Shown piece by piece: positions 41,577-50,588 of a stretch of 64,000 bases of DNA. Within the stretch, counting starts at the first letter, position 1. Each line of letters begins with the position of its first letter. Position numbers and translations under genes: made by a program. The notes under the pieces are model-generated. The model had not been told where the DNA came from and searched no databases. It saw only the letters and a program-made list of their open reading frames with translations. The DNA is from SZUA-442 sp963792405 (GTDB lineage: Bacteria; Actinomycetota; Acidimicrobiia; Spongiisociales; UBA5794), in the NCBI GenBank assembly GCA_963792405.1, contig CAWBVU010000005.1:124001-188000 (forward strand), in the 5' to 3' direction.

Positions 41577-43349
41577 TCACGACGTCGTGACGGACCCCTC
41601 CCAATCGGCGTGCATCGACGCGTAGACACCGCCACGAGCCACCAGCTCGTCATGGGTTCCATCCTCGACGATCTCCCCATCGTCGAACACGAGGACCCGG
41701 TCCGCAGCCTCCGCCGTCGAGAGACGGTGGGCGATCGTGATCGACGTGCGGCCGCTCGTGAGGTGTTCGATGGCCCTGCGGATCTGCACATCGAGCGCGG
41801 GATCGACGGCGGACGTCGCCTCGTCGAGCACGAGCACCGCGGGATCGGCGATCCAGGCCCGTGCGATGGCCACCAGCTGGCGTTCGCCCGCGGAGAGATT
41901 GCTGCCTCGCTCGCCCACGTCGGTGGCGACGCCGTTCGGAAGGTCGTCGAGCCATTCGAGGAGGCCCAGGTCGGCGAAGGCCGCCCTGACCTGATCGTCC
42001 GGCACGCCCGGTCGTCCATACCGGACGTTGTCGGCGATCGAACCCTCGAACAGGAAGCCCTCCTGGGGGACATAGGCGATCTTCCTTCTCAGCGAGGCAA
42101 AGGAGACGGTGTCGACGTCGACACCCCCGACCTCGACACGTCCCGACGAGGGCACCAGCAGGCGCGTGGCGAGTTTGGCGAAGGTGGTCTTCCCCGAACC
42201 GGTCTCGCCGACGACGGCGACCCGCTGCCCGGGTTCGATGTCGATCGAGACCCCGGAAAGGATGTTCGGCCCATCCGGATAGGCGAACGTGACCGAGTCC
42301 ATCTCCACTCCGAGGTCGCCGTCGGGCAGCGGAGGCCCATCCACGGGATCGTCGATGGTGATCGGTGTGTCGAGGATGCCGAGGATCTTCCGCAACCCCG
42401 CGGCGGCGGACTGCGCCTGGTCGATCGACTCGACCAGGCGCTGGATCGGGTCGATGAGGAGGTTGACCAGGAACAGGAAGGCCACGAGCGCACCTGCGCT
42501 CAGCCCCCACTCGCCGCCGTAGACGACACCGACGCCGACGACCAGCGCCGTCAGCGTGCCCGCGAACAGCTCGGCGCTGGAAAACAGCGACGACGCGAGG
42601 ATCGCCGTTCGCACCTCGGCAGAGAACTGACGATCGAGCGACTCGTCCACCCGCTCCTTGACGACCGCCTCCATGCCGTAGGCGCGCACCGTCGGCAGGC
42701 CCGAGATGGCCTCTCCGGTCACGGCGAGCGAATCGCTCACCCGCTCCCGGACACGGTCGTGTGCCCTGCCCAGGATCCTCTGGAACACGACGATGAGGAC
42801 GGTGTACATCGCGACGCCCACGACGACGACGAGCATGAGCTGCCAGCGGTAGACCGCCATCGCGACGATGGTGAGCGAGACCTGGGATACACCGAGGATC
42901 ATCCCGATGCCGCCCCATTCCATGAACTGCTGGATCGTCTCGACGTCCGACGTCACCCGTGCGACGAGGGCGCCACGCCGCTCCGCCTGGAGCTCGAGGA
43001 GGGACATCCGATGGAGATGGTCGAAGGTACGGATGCGCAGCTGGGCGAGGCCTGATGCGGACGACACGACCAGCCGCTTCAGCGACAGCCACCGGGCCAC
43101 CATCGCGACCGCAACCGCAACCAACGCGAGGAGGCCCTTGCGCACGACCGTACCCGGATCGATGTCGTCGGAGCCGAGGATCTCGTTGTCGATGACCTGT
43201 TGGAGTACCACAGGCACGACGATCTGGAGTGCGGTGCCCACGATCGCCAGGAGCAGGGTGGCACCGAGGCCGAGGCGCAATGCCGGGGCCACGCCGAAGG
43301 ATCGCCGAAGGGCGGTGGACGTCCGCATGGGGCTCGAACCGTCGCTCAC
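41577..43349 (-). CDS. ABC exporter half-transporter with canonical ATPase residues
   Basis: The 590-residue protein has a six-helix type IV exporter domain (residues 1-310) and an ATPase domain: Walker A VVGETGSGKTTF, Q-loop YVPQEGFLF, signature LSAGERQ, Walker B VLVLDEATSAVD with the catalytic Glu, H-loop IAHRLST. It begins in a GTGA overlap with its partner at 43346-45157, so they form a heterodimer of the TM287/288 or TmrAB kind. Substrates of these exporters are lipids, drugs or peptides; none can be named here. Confidence 0.9.
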   Translation of the reverse strand: MSDGSSPMRTSTALRRSFGVAPALRLGLGATLLLAIVGTALQIVVPVVLQQVIDNEILGSDDIDPGTVVRKGLLALVAVAVAMVARWLSLKRLVVSSASGLAQLRIRTFDHLHRMSLLELQAERRGALVARVTSDVETIQQFMEWGGIGMILGVSQVSLTIVAMAVYRWQLMLVVVVGVAMYTVLIVVFQRILGRAHDRVRERVSDSLAVTGEAISGLPTVRAYGMEAVVKERVDESLDRQFSAEVRTAILASSLFSSAELFAGTLTALVVGVGVVYGGEWGLSAGALVAFLFLVNLLIDPIQRLVESIDQAQSAAAGLRKILGILDTPITIDDPVDGPPLPDGDLGVEMDSVTFAYPDGPNILSGVSIDIEPGQRVAVVGETGSGKTTFAKLATRLLVPSSGRVEVGGVDVDTVSFASLRRKIAYVPQEGFLFEGSIADNVRYGRPGVPDDQVRAAFADLGLLEWLDDLPNGVATDVGERGSNLSAGERQLVAIARAWIADPAVLVLDEATSAVDPALDVQIRRAIEHLTSGRTSITIAHRLSTAEAADRVLVFDDGEIVEDGTHDELVARGGVYASMHADWEGSVTTS

Positions 43350-45157
43350 GTCGACGCCGCCTTCTTCCGGCGCTCCGCCATGTCCTCGTCATACGCGCTC
43401 AGGAGCCTGACGTAGCCCGGTGTGGTGCGCATCAACTCGTCGTGGGTGCCCTGCGCGACGACCCGTCCCTCATCCATGAAGACGACCTCGTCGGCGAGGG
43501 CGATGGACGATCGACGGTAGGCGACGATGACGACGGTCGAGGGCAGCTCGGACCTGCGGAGGCCCTTCAGGATCTCGAGCTCGACGGACGGGTCGACGGC
43601 ACTCGTCGCATCATCGAGGACGAGCACCCTCGGCCTGCGGACGAGGGCGCGGGCGAGGGCGACCCGCTGGCGCTGGCCTCCCGACAGGGACGTGCCGCGC
43701 TCACCGATACGCGTGTCGTACCCGTAGTCGAGCTCGTCGATGAACCGCCCGACACCTGCGAGCTCCGCTGCTGCGATGACGTCATCGCGTCCGAGGTCGG
43801 CTCCGAGGGTGATGTTGCCCTCGATGGTGTCGTCGAAGAGGAACGATTCCTGGGCGACGAACGCCACCTCGCCCGCGAGCTCGGAGCGGGCGAAGTCCCG
43901 CAGGTCCCTCCCGTCGAGGGTGATCGATCCGCTGGTCGGGTCCCACAGCCGCGCGAGCAGGCGTGCAAGCGTGGACTTCCCACTCGCCGTCGGGCCCACG
44001 ATCGCGACCGTCTTGCCGCCGAGGATGCCGAGATCGACCTGGTCGAGCACGCGCTCGTGCGGCGAATAGGAGAACGAGACCTCGTCGGAGTCCATGGCCC
44101 CACCGGTGGAGTCGGACACCGCCCTCGCGGACCCGTGGGTCACGAGGTCGTCGGCATCGAGGACCTCCTGGACCCTGCGCCACGCCGCCATCGAGTGGGC
44201 CATCTCCCAGATCACGAACCCGAGCAGCGAGATCGGCATGGTCATCAGCGACAGGAGGTACGCCACCGTGACGAGGTCACCGGCGGACACGGCTCCTGCT
44301 GACACACGGTACGCGCCCACCATGAGGATGACGATCGTCACGATCGCTGGCATCGACTCGACGATGGCTCTGTAGGCCATCCACAAGGTGTTCACGTTGA
44401 TGATCCTGTCCCTCAGACGCTCCGCCGCCACGGCGAACCGGGCCGTCTCCTCGGGACCCCGTCCGAGTGCCTTGATCGTGAGGGCACCGTCGATCGACTC
44501 ATGGGCGATCTCGCTGACGACGCCTCGCTCCTCCTGCACCTCGACGAAGGGGCCGAACGTGCGGAACGCGCCCTGGATGTCGATTGCGAGGATCACCAGC
44601 AGCCCGACGAGGATGACACCCCCCAGCACGAGATCGCTCACCGCGACCAGCACGATGGTGCCGATCAGGAGCAGCAAGGAACCGGTGGCGTACGGAAATG
44701 GAGCCAGGACGAAGGTGCCCTGGTTCGTGTCGACCTCGCTCACCGACAGCAGGTCCCCGGTGGAGCGGCGATCGTGCCACGCGAGGTCGAGCCTCATCTG
44801 ATGATCGATGAGGCGCTTGCGCGCGTCGGCCCGTGTGCCGAACTGCAGCCAACCGGCGGCAGATCGCCGGATCGTGATGCCGACGGACTTCCACACGGCG
44901 ACGCCGAAGATCAGCGCCATGGCCTGCCACAGCCTGCCCTCGGTCGAGGCGCCGTCCTGCAGGACAGGGATGATCAGGGTGTCGGTGACGCGACCGACGA
45001 CGACGGCCGAGGCAACGATCGCCGACACGAACATGATCGCCCCTGTCACGGCGATGGCGAACGACCAGGGCCTTCGCCTCACGAAGCTCCAGGTGAGGGC
45101 CAGGCCACCTCCGAGGACGCCCGCGAGCGGTGGCGGAGTCGTTGCGTCGTTGCTCAC
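43346..45157 (-). CDS. ABC exporter half-transporter with degenerate ATPase site
   Basis: The 603-residue partner has the same layout: membrane domain to about residue 340, Walker A VGPTASGKST, Q-loop FVAQESFLF, signature LSGGQRQ, and Walker B VLVLDDATSAVD, where Asp replaces the catalytic Glu. The His switch is Tyr in VAYRRSS. That combination marks the degenerate nucleotide site of heterodimeric exporters. GTG start; TAGCAT (45169-45164) ends 6 bases before it, so the operon mRNA is probably leaderless. It is divergent from the small gene at 45245. Confidence 0.9.
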   Translation of the reverse strand: MSNDATTPPPLAGVLGGGLALTWSFVRRRPWSFAIAVTGAIMFVSAIVASAVVVGRVTDTLIIPVLQDGASTEGRLWQAMALIFGVAVWKSVGITIRRSAAGWLQFGTRADARKRLIDHQMRLDLAWHDRRSTGDLLSVSEVDTNQGTFVLAPFPYATGSLLLLIGTIVLVAVSDLVLGGVILVGLLVILAIDIQGAFRTFGPFVEVQEERGVVSEIAHESIDGALTIKALGRGPEETARFAVAAERLRDRIINVNTLWMAYRAIVESMPAIVTIVILMVGAYRVSAGAVSAGDLVTVAYLLSLMTMPISLLGFVIWEMAHSMAAWRRVQEVLDADDLVTHGSARAVSDSTGGAMDSDEVSFSYSPHERVLDQVDLGILGGKTVAIVGPTASGKSTLARLLARLWDPTSGSITLDGRDLRDFARSELAGEVAFVAQESFLFDDTIEGNITLGADLGRDDVIAAAELAGVGRFIDELDYGYDTRIGERGTSLSGGQRQRVALARALVRRPRVLVLDDATSAVDPSVELEILKGLRRSELPSTVVIVAYRRSSIALADEVVFMDEGRVVAQGTHDELMRTTPGYVRLLSAYDEDMAERRKKAAST

Positions 45158-45244
45158 GCAGTGATGCTACGACGAAGGGATGAGGACCGGGCGAGGCCGA
45201 TACCGGACGTCGACGACGATCCGCAGGCGGCTACCATCGCAGCC

Positions 45245-45397
45245 ATGAACACGCTCATCCTCGCTGCAGAAGCCGCAGTCGACTACGCGGGGGACGACTT
45301 CCAGGTCGTGGCCTGGGTCATGGTCGGTATCGCCCTCGTGATCACGGCCGTTGCCACCATCGTGGTCACCCCCGGACCCGATCACCACGATCACTGA
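45245..45397 (+). CDS. 50-residue single-pass membrane protein with His-rich tail
   Basis: The ATG at 45245 is 7 bases after TACCAT (45232-45237), a leaderless promoter that lies divergent from, and only about 60 bases away from, the ABC exporter promoter. The product has an N-terminal amphipathic stretch (LILAAEAAVDYAGDD), one membrane helix (VVAWVMVGIALVITAVATIVV), and a short tail PGPDHHDH that could bind metal. Similar proteins are not recalled. The promoter spacing is the main reason to call it a gene. Confidence 0.6.
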   Translation: MNTLILAAEAAVDYAGDDFQVVAWVMVGIALVITAVATIVVTPGPDHHDH

Positions 45398-45436
45398 GCG
45401 ACGTCGTCGCAACGTCGGGAGGACACCACCGCCCCC

Positions 45437-46570
45437 CTAGGGGATGAGCAGGACCCTGTCGCCGATCTCGGACCACTCGTACAGCGCCTCGGCGTCGTCC
45501 CAGAGCTGTCGCACGCACCCGCCGGAGCGGAACGTGCCGAGCTGTGCGGGGACCTGCATCGGCTCATCACCGGGACGGACGGGAATCGAGTGGAAGCCAT
45601 AGGGCCATTCGCCTCGGGCGAACCTGGTCATGAACTCCATCGTGATGCCTTCGTAGGGAGCCCATGCATACCGTGACTTCGAGTAGACGTTGTATCTGCC
45701 CACACCCGGAATACCTCGGCGCCCGGACACCTGGTGGGTCTTGTACAGCTCGCCCGTGCCCTCGATGAGCCACACCCTCTGCCCGCTCTCCGACATGATG
45801 ATCCTGCGACCGGACCCGACGTCGGGATACGGAAGGGTGGGCTTGCGGGGCTCGACGGTCCCGGTTCTCGCCACGTACTCGGCGGACTCGGTGAACTGCA
45901 CGACGACCTCGCCGCGGTGCGCGTCACCGGATGCGAGCTTCGCCTGCAGGGATGTGGCACCTCCGATACCGGGGGCCCGCCCGAGCACATCTCGGTAGAG
46001 CAGGGAGACGAGTCCCTCATCGCTGACGACCCCGTACCGTGCGACGAACTCATTGGCGTGGGTCATCGCCTCGGCGATCGTGACGAGTGGGAGGCCGTTC
46101 CAGTACCTGCCGGCCCAGTACTCGAGCTCGAAGGACGTCGGTTGGCGGTCGAACAGGCCGCAGTAGAGCCGGGCGATCGAATCCGACACCGCCCGATCCT
46201 GCCGCTCGGGCCCGGTGAAGGCGAACACGTGCACGCTCGGGATCCCGAGTCTGGATCCTCCCGAGACGGACCCGCCCGCAGCAGAGGCGCCGGATGCCAG
46301 CCACAGGGAGGTCTCGTCGGGGAACCGGATCAGCTCGAGCGGCGCCCCCTCCGCGTCGGGATCCTCGCGGTTGAAGGCAACGTCCTCGGCGACCGGCGTT
46401 CCCGGCGTCACCGCGGCCCGTAGGGCGGTCACCTGACCCGGCGCCACGACGCACTGCTGCCCCGTGTCGGAGGCGCTGTCGTCGTTCACCGCCATCGCGG
46501 GCACGACGAAGCCGACGACGGCGCCGAGGCACGCGACGAACACCACGCCGAGCCGGGATGCAGCGGACAT
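45437..46570 (-). CDS. Secreted DUF4214 and L,D-transpeptidase (YkuD-type) protein
   Basis: The 377-residue product has a signal peptide (LGVVFVACLGAVVGFVVPAMA). The middle carries a DUF4214-like helical unit: RLYCGLFDRQPTSFELEYWAGRYW, LLYRDVLGRAPG. The C-terminal third has the L,D-transpeptidase site with His near residue 327 (FHSIPVR) and SGGCVR with catalytic Cys near 352. Such enzymes form 3-3 peptidoglycan cross-links or attach proteins to the wall. The ATG at 46570 follows TACGCT (46583-46578) by 7 bases, a leaderless promoter, and the signal peptide begins there; the frame is open to 46768. Confidence 0.85.
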   Translation of the reverse strand: MSAASRLGVVFVACLGAVVGFVVPAMAVNDDSASDTGQQCVVAPGQVTALRAAVTPGTPVAEDVAFNREDPDAEGAPLELIRFPDETSLWLASGASAAGGSVSGGSRLGIPSVHVFAFTGPERQDRAVSDSIARLYCGLFDRQPTSFELEYWAGRYWNGLPLVTIAEAMTHANEFVARYGVVSDEGLVSLLYRDVLGRAPGIGGATSLQAKLASGDAHRGEVVVQFTESAEYVARTGTVEPRKPTLPYPDVGSGRRIIMSESGQRVWLIEGTGELYKTHQVSGRRGIPGVGRYNVYSKSRYAWAPYEGITMEFMTRFARGEWPYGFHSIPVRPGDEPMQVPAQLGTFRSGGCVRQLWDDAEALYEWSEIGDRVLLIP

Positions 46571-46662
46571 GCGGGGAAGCGTACCGCACTTCATGGAGTC
46601 GCACGCGCACCCTCGACCGTCGACCTCACGGGATGCGGCCTGCGAGGGCTCGCGACGACCGT

Positions 46663-46691
46663 GGTCCGGGCCCACCCAACGCGCCCGGACC
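46663..46691. promoter_or_regulatory. 9-bp inverted repeat in divergent promoter region
   Basis: GGTCCGGGC and GCCCGGACC flank 11 bases, just upstream of a TACGAT -10-like box (46695-46700) for the VOC gene. It lies between that gene and the divergent transpeptidase gene. It could be an operator; GC-rich repeats of this size also arise by chance. Confidence 0.3.
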
Positions 46692-46772
46692 GCGTACGAT
46701 GGTGTCACGTACCGACTGCACGTCGGGAGCCCGCAGTGGGACGACGATCCGGTCGGACAGGGAGGCATACGG

Positions 46773-47564
46773 ATGGGACTTGCACACGGGATCCATGGGT
46801 GGAGCGATGTGGCCGTGCCCGACGTGGAGGCCGGCAGGGCCTTCTACTCGGGACTCTTCGGATGGGATGCATCCGAAGGCGGCGGCGATGCGATGCCCTA
46901 CACGATGTTCACCCTCGACGGGCAGGTGGTCGCCGGCATGGGCGGACTCAGCCCCGAGCAGGCCGCGACGGGTCAGCCCCCCGTATGGACCGCCTACGTG
47001 ATCGTCGACAGCGTCGACGATGTGTTCGCCAGGGCCGTCGAGCTGGGTGCGAAGCCGCTCATGGAGCCCACTCAGATCATGGATGCCGGGAGGATGTGCT
47101 TCATCCTCGACCCCGTGGGCGCCGCCATCGGCTTCTGGGAACCGGGTACGCACGGGGGTGCCGACGTCTTCAACCTCCCCGGCACGATCACGTGGAACGA
47201 TCTCGGCTGCCGGGATGTCGAGGCGGCCAAGTCCTTCTACCGGGAACTGCTCGGGTGGGAGGCGGCGCCGACCGACATGGGAGGCGGCGCGACGTACTGG
47301 ACGTTCACGAATTCCGGCAGGGCCAACGGAGGCGTGTGGGACATCACCGGATCGATGCCGGATGACGTTCCTGCCCACTGGCTGAACTGGTTCAGGGTCG
47401 CCGATTGCGCTGCCACGGCGGCCCGGGCCGTCGAACTCGGCGGGTCGATCGAGCGCGAGCCCTCCGAGACCGGCATCGGGGTGATGAGTGTCGTGTCGGA
47501 TCCCTTCGGTGCCGTGTTCGCCATCATCGAGACGGACCAGGTCGACGGGCAACCCCCGCGCTGA
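46773..47564 (+). CDS. Two-domain VOC (glyoxalase-like) protein
   Basis: The 263-residue protein has two glyoxalase/bleomycin-resistance-type domains: the first from HGIHGWSDVAVPDVEAGRAFYSGLFGWD to DPVGAAIGFWEPG, the second from GTITWNDLGCRDVEAAKSFYRELLGWEA to SDPFGAVFAIIE. Relatives include actinobacterial hydroxylase-associated and antibiotic-biosynthesis VOC proteins. GGGAGG precedes the ATG by about 7 bases, which decides this start within an open frame reaching 46464. The reaction is unknown. Confidence 0.87.
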   Translation: MGLAHGIHGWSDVAVPDVEAGRAFYSGLFGWDASEGGGDAMPYTMFTLDGQVVAGMGGLSPEQAATGQPPVWTAYVIVDSVDDVFARAVELGAKPLMEPTQIMDAGRMCFILDPVGAAIGFWEPGTHGGADVFNLPGTITWNDLGCRDVEAAKSFYRELLGWEAAPTDMGGGATYWTFTNSGRANGGVWDITGSMPDDVPAHWLNWFRVADCAATAARAVELGGSIEREPSETGIGVMSVVSDPFGAVFAIIETDQVDGQPPR

Positions 47565-47618
47565 CCCCCTGCCCCCGCGAGCGATGGCAGGAGGACCCTG
47601 CCGGGTCACGATGTGGGG

Positions 47619-48047
47619 TCATTCACCGCGTCGCTCGAGTTCCCTGCGCAGTGCGTCGCTCGAGTACTGGACGAGGCCCACGTCCCAGTCGCGAGGTCCG
47701 ACGGGGAGATCGGCCTGCTCGGACAGGGCGTCGACCACGTGGTCCCGCAAGGTGCGCGCCCATGCCCTCCCCTTGGCGCTCGTGAGGAGGGTGACGGTGC
47801 CATCCCCGTTCACGCGGAGCAGCCGGGCCTCGACCTGCGGATTCGCTCGGGAGCCCCGCTCGCCGTAGGTCAGGACGATCGAGCCCACCGGCACGTCCTG
47901 GATGCCACCCGTGGCGATGAAATCCCCCTCGAATGCCCACCCTGACGCGAGCGACTCGTCCACGTTCGTGACGACCTTCGCCCAGTTCTTCCTGCGTTCG
48001 TCGCCGACGAGCGGCACTTCGATGGGAACGAGCAGCGGTTCGTCCAT
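47619..48047 (-). CDS. Conserved-looking soluble protein, unknown function
   Basis: The 142-residue protein appears to be a mixed alpha/beta protein: LVPIEVPLVGDERRKNWAKVV, then SIVLTYGERGSRANPQVEARLLRV, and a helical C-terminus (DALRRELERRGE). The ATG at 48047 lies 6 bases after TACGCT (48059-48054), a leaderless promoter; the upstream extension to 48944 is a shadow of the kinase-like gene on the other strand. No family is recognised. Confidence 0.65.
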   Translation of the reverse strand: MDEPLLVPIEVPLVGDERRKNWAKVVTNVDESLASGWAFEGDFIATGGIQDVPVGSIVLTYGERGSRANPQVEARLLRVNGDGTVTLLTSAKGRAWARTLRDHVVDALSEQADLPVGPRDWDVGLVQYSSDALRRELERRGE

Positions 48048-48183
48048 GCGACCAGCGTACCGCGCACCTGTCACGTCCTCCGAGAGGCCCGGGGTTTCGG
48101 CGCACTGACTAGTGCGTCCATGACGCTCGAAAACCCCCTGCGGGCGCTGCAGGGACATGCCGATGGAGGTGGGAAGGACGCAC

Positions 48184-49203
48184 ATGCAGAGCCGCCGCAC
48201 CACACCACCATCGTTCGTGATCTTTGCGCTCGCCGCAGGACTGCTGTTCGTCCTCGGTGGGATCGTCACCGCGGCGTCGCCGAGCGCCCGCGCCCTGTGG
48301 ATCGCCAGCGCCGTGGCATTCGTCGGCGTCGGCACGTACACGATGGTGCTCCTCGTGCGCTCCAACCGGCTCGTCGAGGAGCTGGACGAGGTCGAGTCCG
48401 AGCTCGCCGCTTCCCGCACCGCGGACACCGGCCTGCGCGTACGGATGGCCCACACGTTGCGGGACCCGCTCACATCGATCGTCGGATTGACCGACCGCAT
48501 GCTCAACGACAGCGGCATCACTGCGCAAGAGAGGAGCGCGATGCTGCGGGAGATGCGGAGCGGGGCGCGCGAGGTCGAGGCAGTGCTCGCCGACCTCGCG
48601 GCCGATGAGGCGAGCGGGGACAGCCCTTCGTCGATGAAGGGGGTCGTGCTGCTCGACGAGGAACTCGCATCCATCGTGGCGATGACCCGTGGGTCCACGG
48701 TGTTCCGAGCCGACCTCGCGCCTGCCCGCGCATGGGGTGACTCAGCAACGGTCAGGCAGATCCTTCGGACCATCGTCGCCACGGCAGTGTCGTCCGATTC
48801 CGAGGAGGTCGACGTCACGACCGAGCAGAGATCCGGCCTCGCCGTGGCGACGTTGTCGTGCAGGAACGACCTCCTGCCTCCCGCAGCCGTCGCAGCCCTC
48901 ACCGGGAACGTCGAGAGGTCGGACGCGCTCGACGCCCGTTTCATCGCTCTCAGGGAGGCACGCGATGCGGCGGCCCGGATGGGTGGTTCGATCGGCTACG
49001 CGCAGGCCCTGGGTCGCAGCCACATCATCGCCGAGTTCGAGGCTGTGGACGCCCATGAGGTCGGTTTGCGGCCAACGACGTCACGCACCAGGGTCGCGGT
49101 GGGCGCACCGTCGCCGGCGCCCGAGCGCGATCCCAACCTCTCGTTCGCCATGGCCGTGGGCATGCGGCCCGAGCGGCCGACGTCAGCGATCCGGTTCGGC
49201 TGA
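48184..49203 (+). CDS. Membrane protein with histidine-kinase HisKA domain and degenerate ATPase part
   Basis: The 339-residue protein has two membrane helices (FVIFALAAGLLFVLGG, ALWIASAVAFVGVGTYTMVLLV), a coiled stretch, then an H-box, RMAHTLRDPLTSIVGLTDRML with His90. A HATPase-like region follows, but the N-box Asn and the glycine-rich lid motifs are not visible. No response regulator is adjacent. It may be a phosphotransfer or dimerisation partner rather than an active kinase. GGAAGG 6 bases before the ATG decides the start. Confidence 0.65.
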   Translation: MQSRRTTPPSFVIFALAAGLLFVLGGIVTAASPSARALWIASAVAFVGVGTYTMVLLVRSNRLVEELDEVESELAASRTADTGLRVRMAHTLRDPLTSIVGLTDRMLNDSGITAQERSAMLREMRSGAREVEAVLADLAADEASGDSPSSMKGVVLLDEELASIVAMTRGSTVFRADLAPARAWGDSATVRQILRTIVATAVSSDSEEVDVTTEQRSGLAVATLSCRNDLLPPAAVAALTGNVERSDALDARFIALREARDAAARMGGSIGYAQALGRSHIIAEFEAVDAHEVGLRPTTSRTRVAVGAPSPAPERDPNLSFAMAVGMRPERPTSAIRFG

Positions 49204-49229
49204 GCCTTGGACCGTCGGGCCATGTCGGG

Positions 49230-49664
49230 TCATGCGCGGTGGAGGCGCCGCTCGAGGGGACCGTTCCTCCTCGTGACGAACCGCATCCCGTGGAGGATCA
49301 CGGCGATTCCCCAGGCTGCGGCCACATAGAAGAACCACCATCCTCCCCCACCGGCGGCGTCGACCGCGGCGAGCATCGTGATCACGATCACGAACGCCAT
49401 GACGTGGCGAAGGAACCGCATCCGTCGCCGCACCGCCTTGCGCGTCTGCCTGGCTTCGGTGCGGCGCCTCCACGCGAGCTCGTCGATGGCCCGGTCGATC
49501 GCCGATGGTGGGATGTCGAGCTCCGCCGCGATGCGGTGGAGGTCCGCACGGTCGAGGTCGAACGCATCAGCGTTCCCATCGTCGGCGAGGGACGCTGCGA
49601 GGTCGATGATGTCCGCGGTCTCCCCACGGTCATAGCGACGTGAGTCCTGCCGTACGCGATCCAT
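49230..49664 (-). CDS. 2TM-domain protein
   Basis: The 144-residue protein has an N-terminal helical part resembling a helix-turn-helix-like or SHOCT-type segment (ADLHRIAAELDIPPSAIDRAIDELAWRRR) and two membrane helices (HVMAFVIVITMLAAVDAA, WWFFYVAAAWGIAVILHGM), like the 2TM domain family. The ATG at 49664 is 7 bases after TACCCT (49677-49672), a leaderless promoter. It is divergent from the dienelactone hydrolase gene. The role is unknown. Confidence 0.7.
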   Translation of the reverse strand: MDRVRQDSRRYDRGETADIIDLAASLADDGNADAFDLDRADLHRIAAELDIPPSAIDRAIDELAWRRRTEARQTRKAVRRRMRFLRHVMAFVIVITMLAAVDAAGGGGWWFFYVAAAWGIAVILHGMRFVTRRNGPLERRLHRA

Positions 49665-49778
49665 GGTGCAAAGGGTAGTGCGGCGTGTCGGACGCCGGTG
49701 GGACGGCGTTGCCCGGGAGTACCGCATCCCGGTAGGTTGTGCGGCACGCACGGGATCGACCTTCAGGAGGGACCCACC

Positions 49779-50534
49779 ATGTGCTTCGACGTCGACTCCT
49801 CGCCACCCGTCCGCGCCATCGCGGGTGGATCCGTCACGCACGAGGCACTCGTGCTCACGGCCACGGATGGCAATCGACTCTCCTCTTTCGAAGCGACGAC
49901 GGGGAGCGAGGCCGCGGTGGTGATCCTGCCCGACGTACGGGGCCTGTATCGCTTCTACGAGGAGCTGGCGTTGCGGTTCGCCGAGCATGGTGTCGACGCG
50001 ATCGCCATCGACTACTTCGGCCGCACCGCGGGTACCGGCACGCGGGCGGCGGATTGGGACTACATGCCGGAGGTCAGGGCGACGACGATCGACGGCGTCA
50101 CCATGGACGTCACCGCCGCGGTCGACCATATGCGGAGCAGTGATCCCGATCGCAAGGTGTTCGTCGTGGGCTTCTGCTTCGGAGGCTCGAATGCATGGCA
50201 CATGGCGGCATCGGATCTGGGCATCGCAGGGGCCATCGGCTTCTACGGGAACCCGAGCCGCCCTGACGTCCCCACGGGCGCCCCGTCGGTGATGGCGAGG
50301 GTACCGAAGTTCTCCTGCCCCATCCTCGCCCTCCAAGCGGGCGACGACCTCGGGATACCCGTCGACGTGGACGACAGGTTCGCGGCGCTGATGAAGGCGG
50401 AGGGCAAGGACGGCGAGGTCGTCATCTACGAGCACGCACCACATTCGTTCTTCGACCGGAAGCAGGACGAATTCGGGGAGGAGTCCGCAGACGCGTGGCG
50501 GCGGGTGCTCGCGTTCATCGGCGCCCACGGGTGA
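49779..50534 (+). CDS. Dienelactone hydrolase family protein
   Basis: The 251-residue alpha/beta hydrolase has the family features: VVILPDVRGLYRFYEELALRFAEHGVDAIAIDYFGR at the N-terminus, the nucleophile elbow GFCFGG with Cys as in dienelactone hydrolase, an acid in ALQAGDDLGIP, and His in HAPHSFFDR. It may hydrolyse lactones or other small esters. AGGAGG lies upstream of the ATG; TAGGTT at about 49733 could be the -10 box. Confidence 0.87.
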   Translation: MCFDVDSSPPVRAIAGGSVTHEALVLTATDGNRLSSFEATTGSEAAVVILPDVRGLYRFYEELALRFAEHGVDAIAIDYFGRTAGTGTRAADWDYMPEVRATTIDGVTMDVTAAVDHMRSSDPDRKVFVVGFCFGGSNAWHMAASDLGIAGAIGFYGNPSRPDVPTGAPSVMARVPKFSCPILALQAGDDLGIPVDVDDRFAALMKAEGKDGEVVIYEHAPHSFFDRKQDEFGEESADAWRRVLAFIGAHG

Positions 50535-50588
50535 TCCGTGCCCGCGCCGACGGCGCGCTCGCGGGCTGTCACGCCTAGCCTGCGCCGC

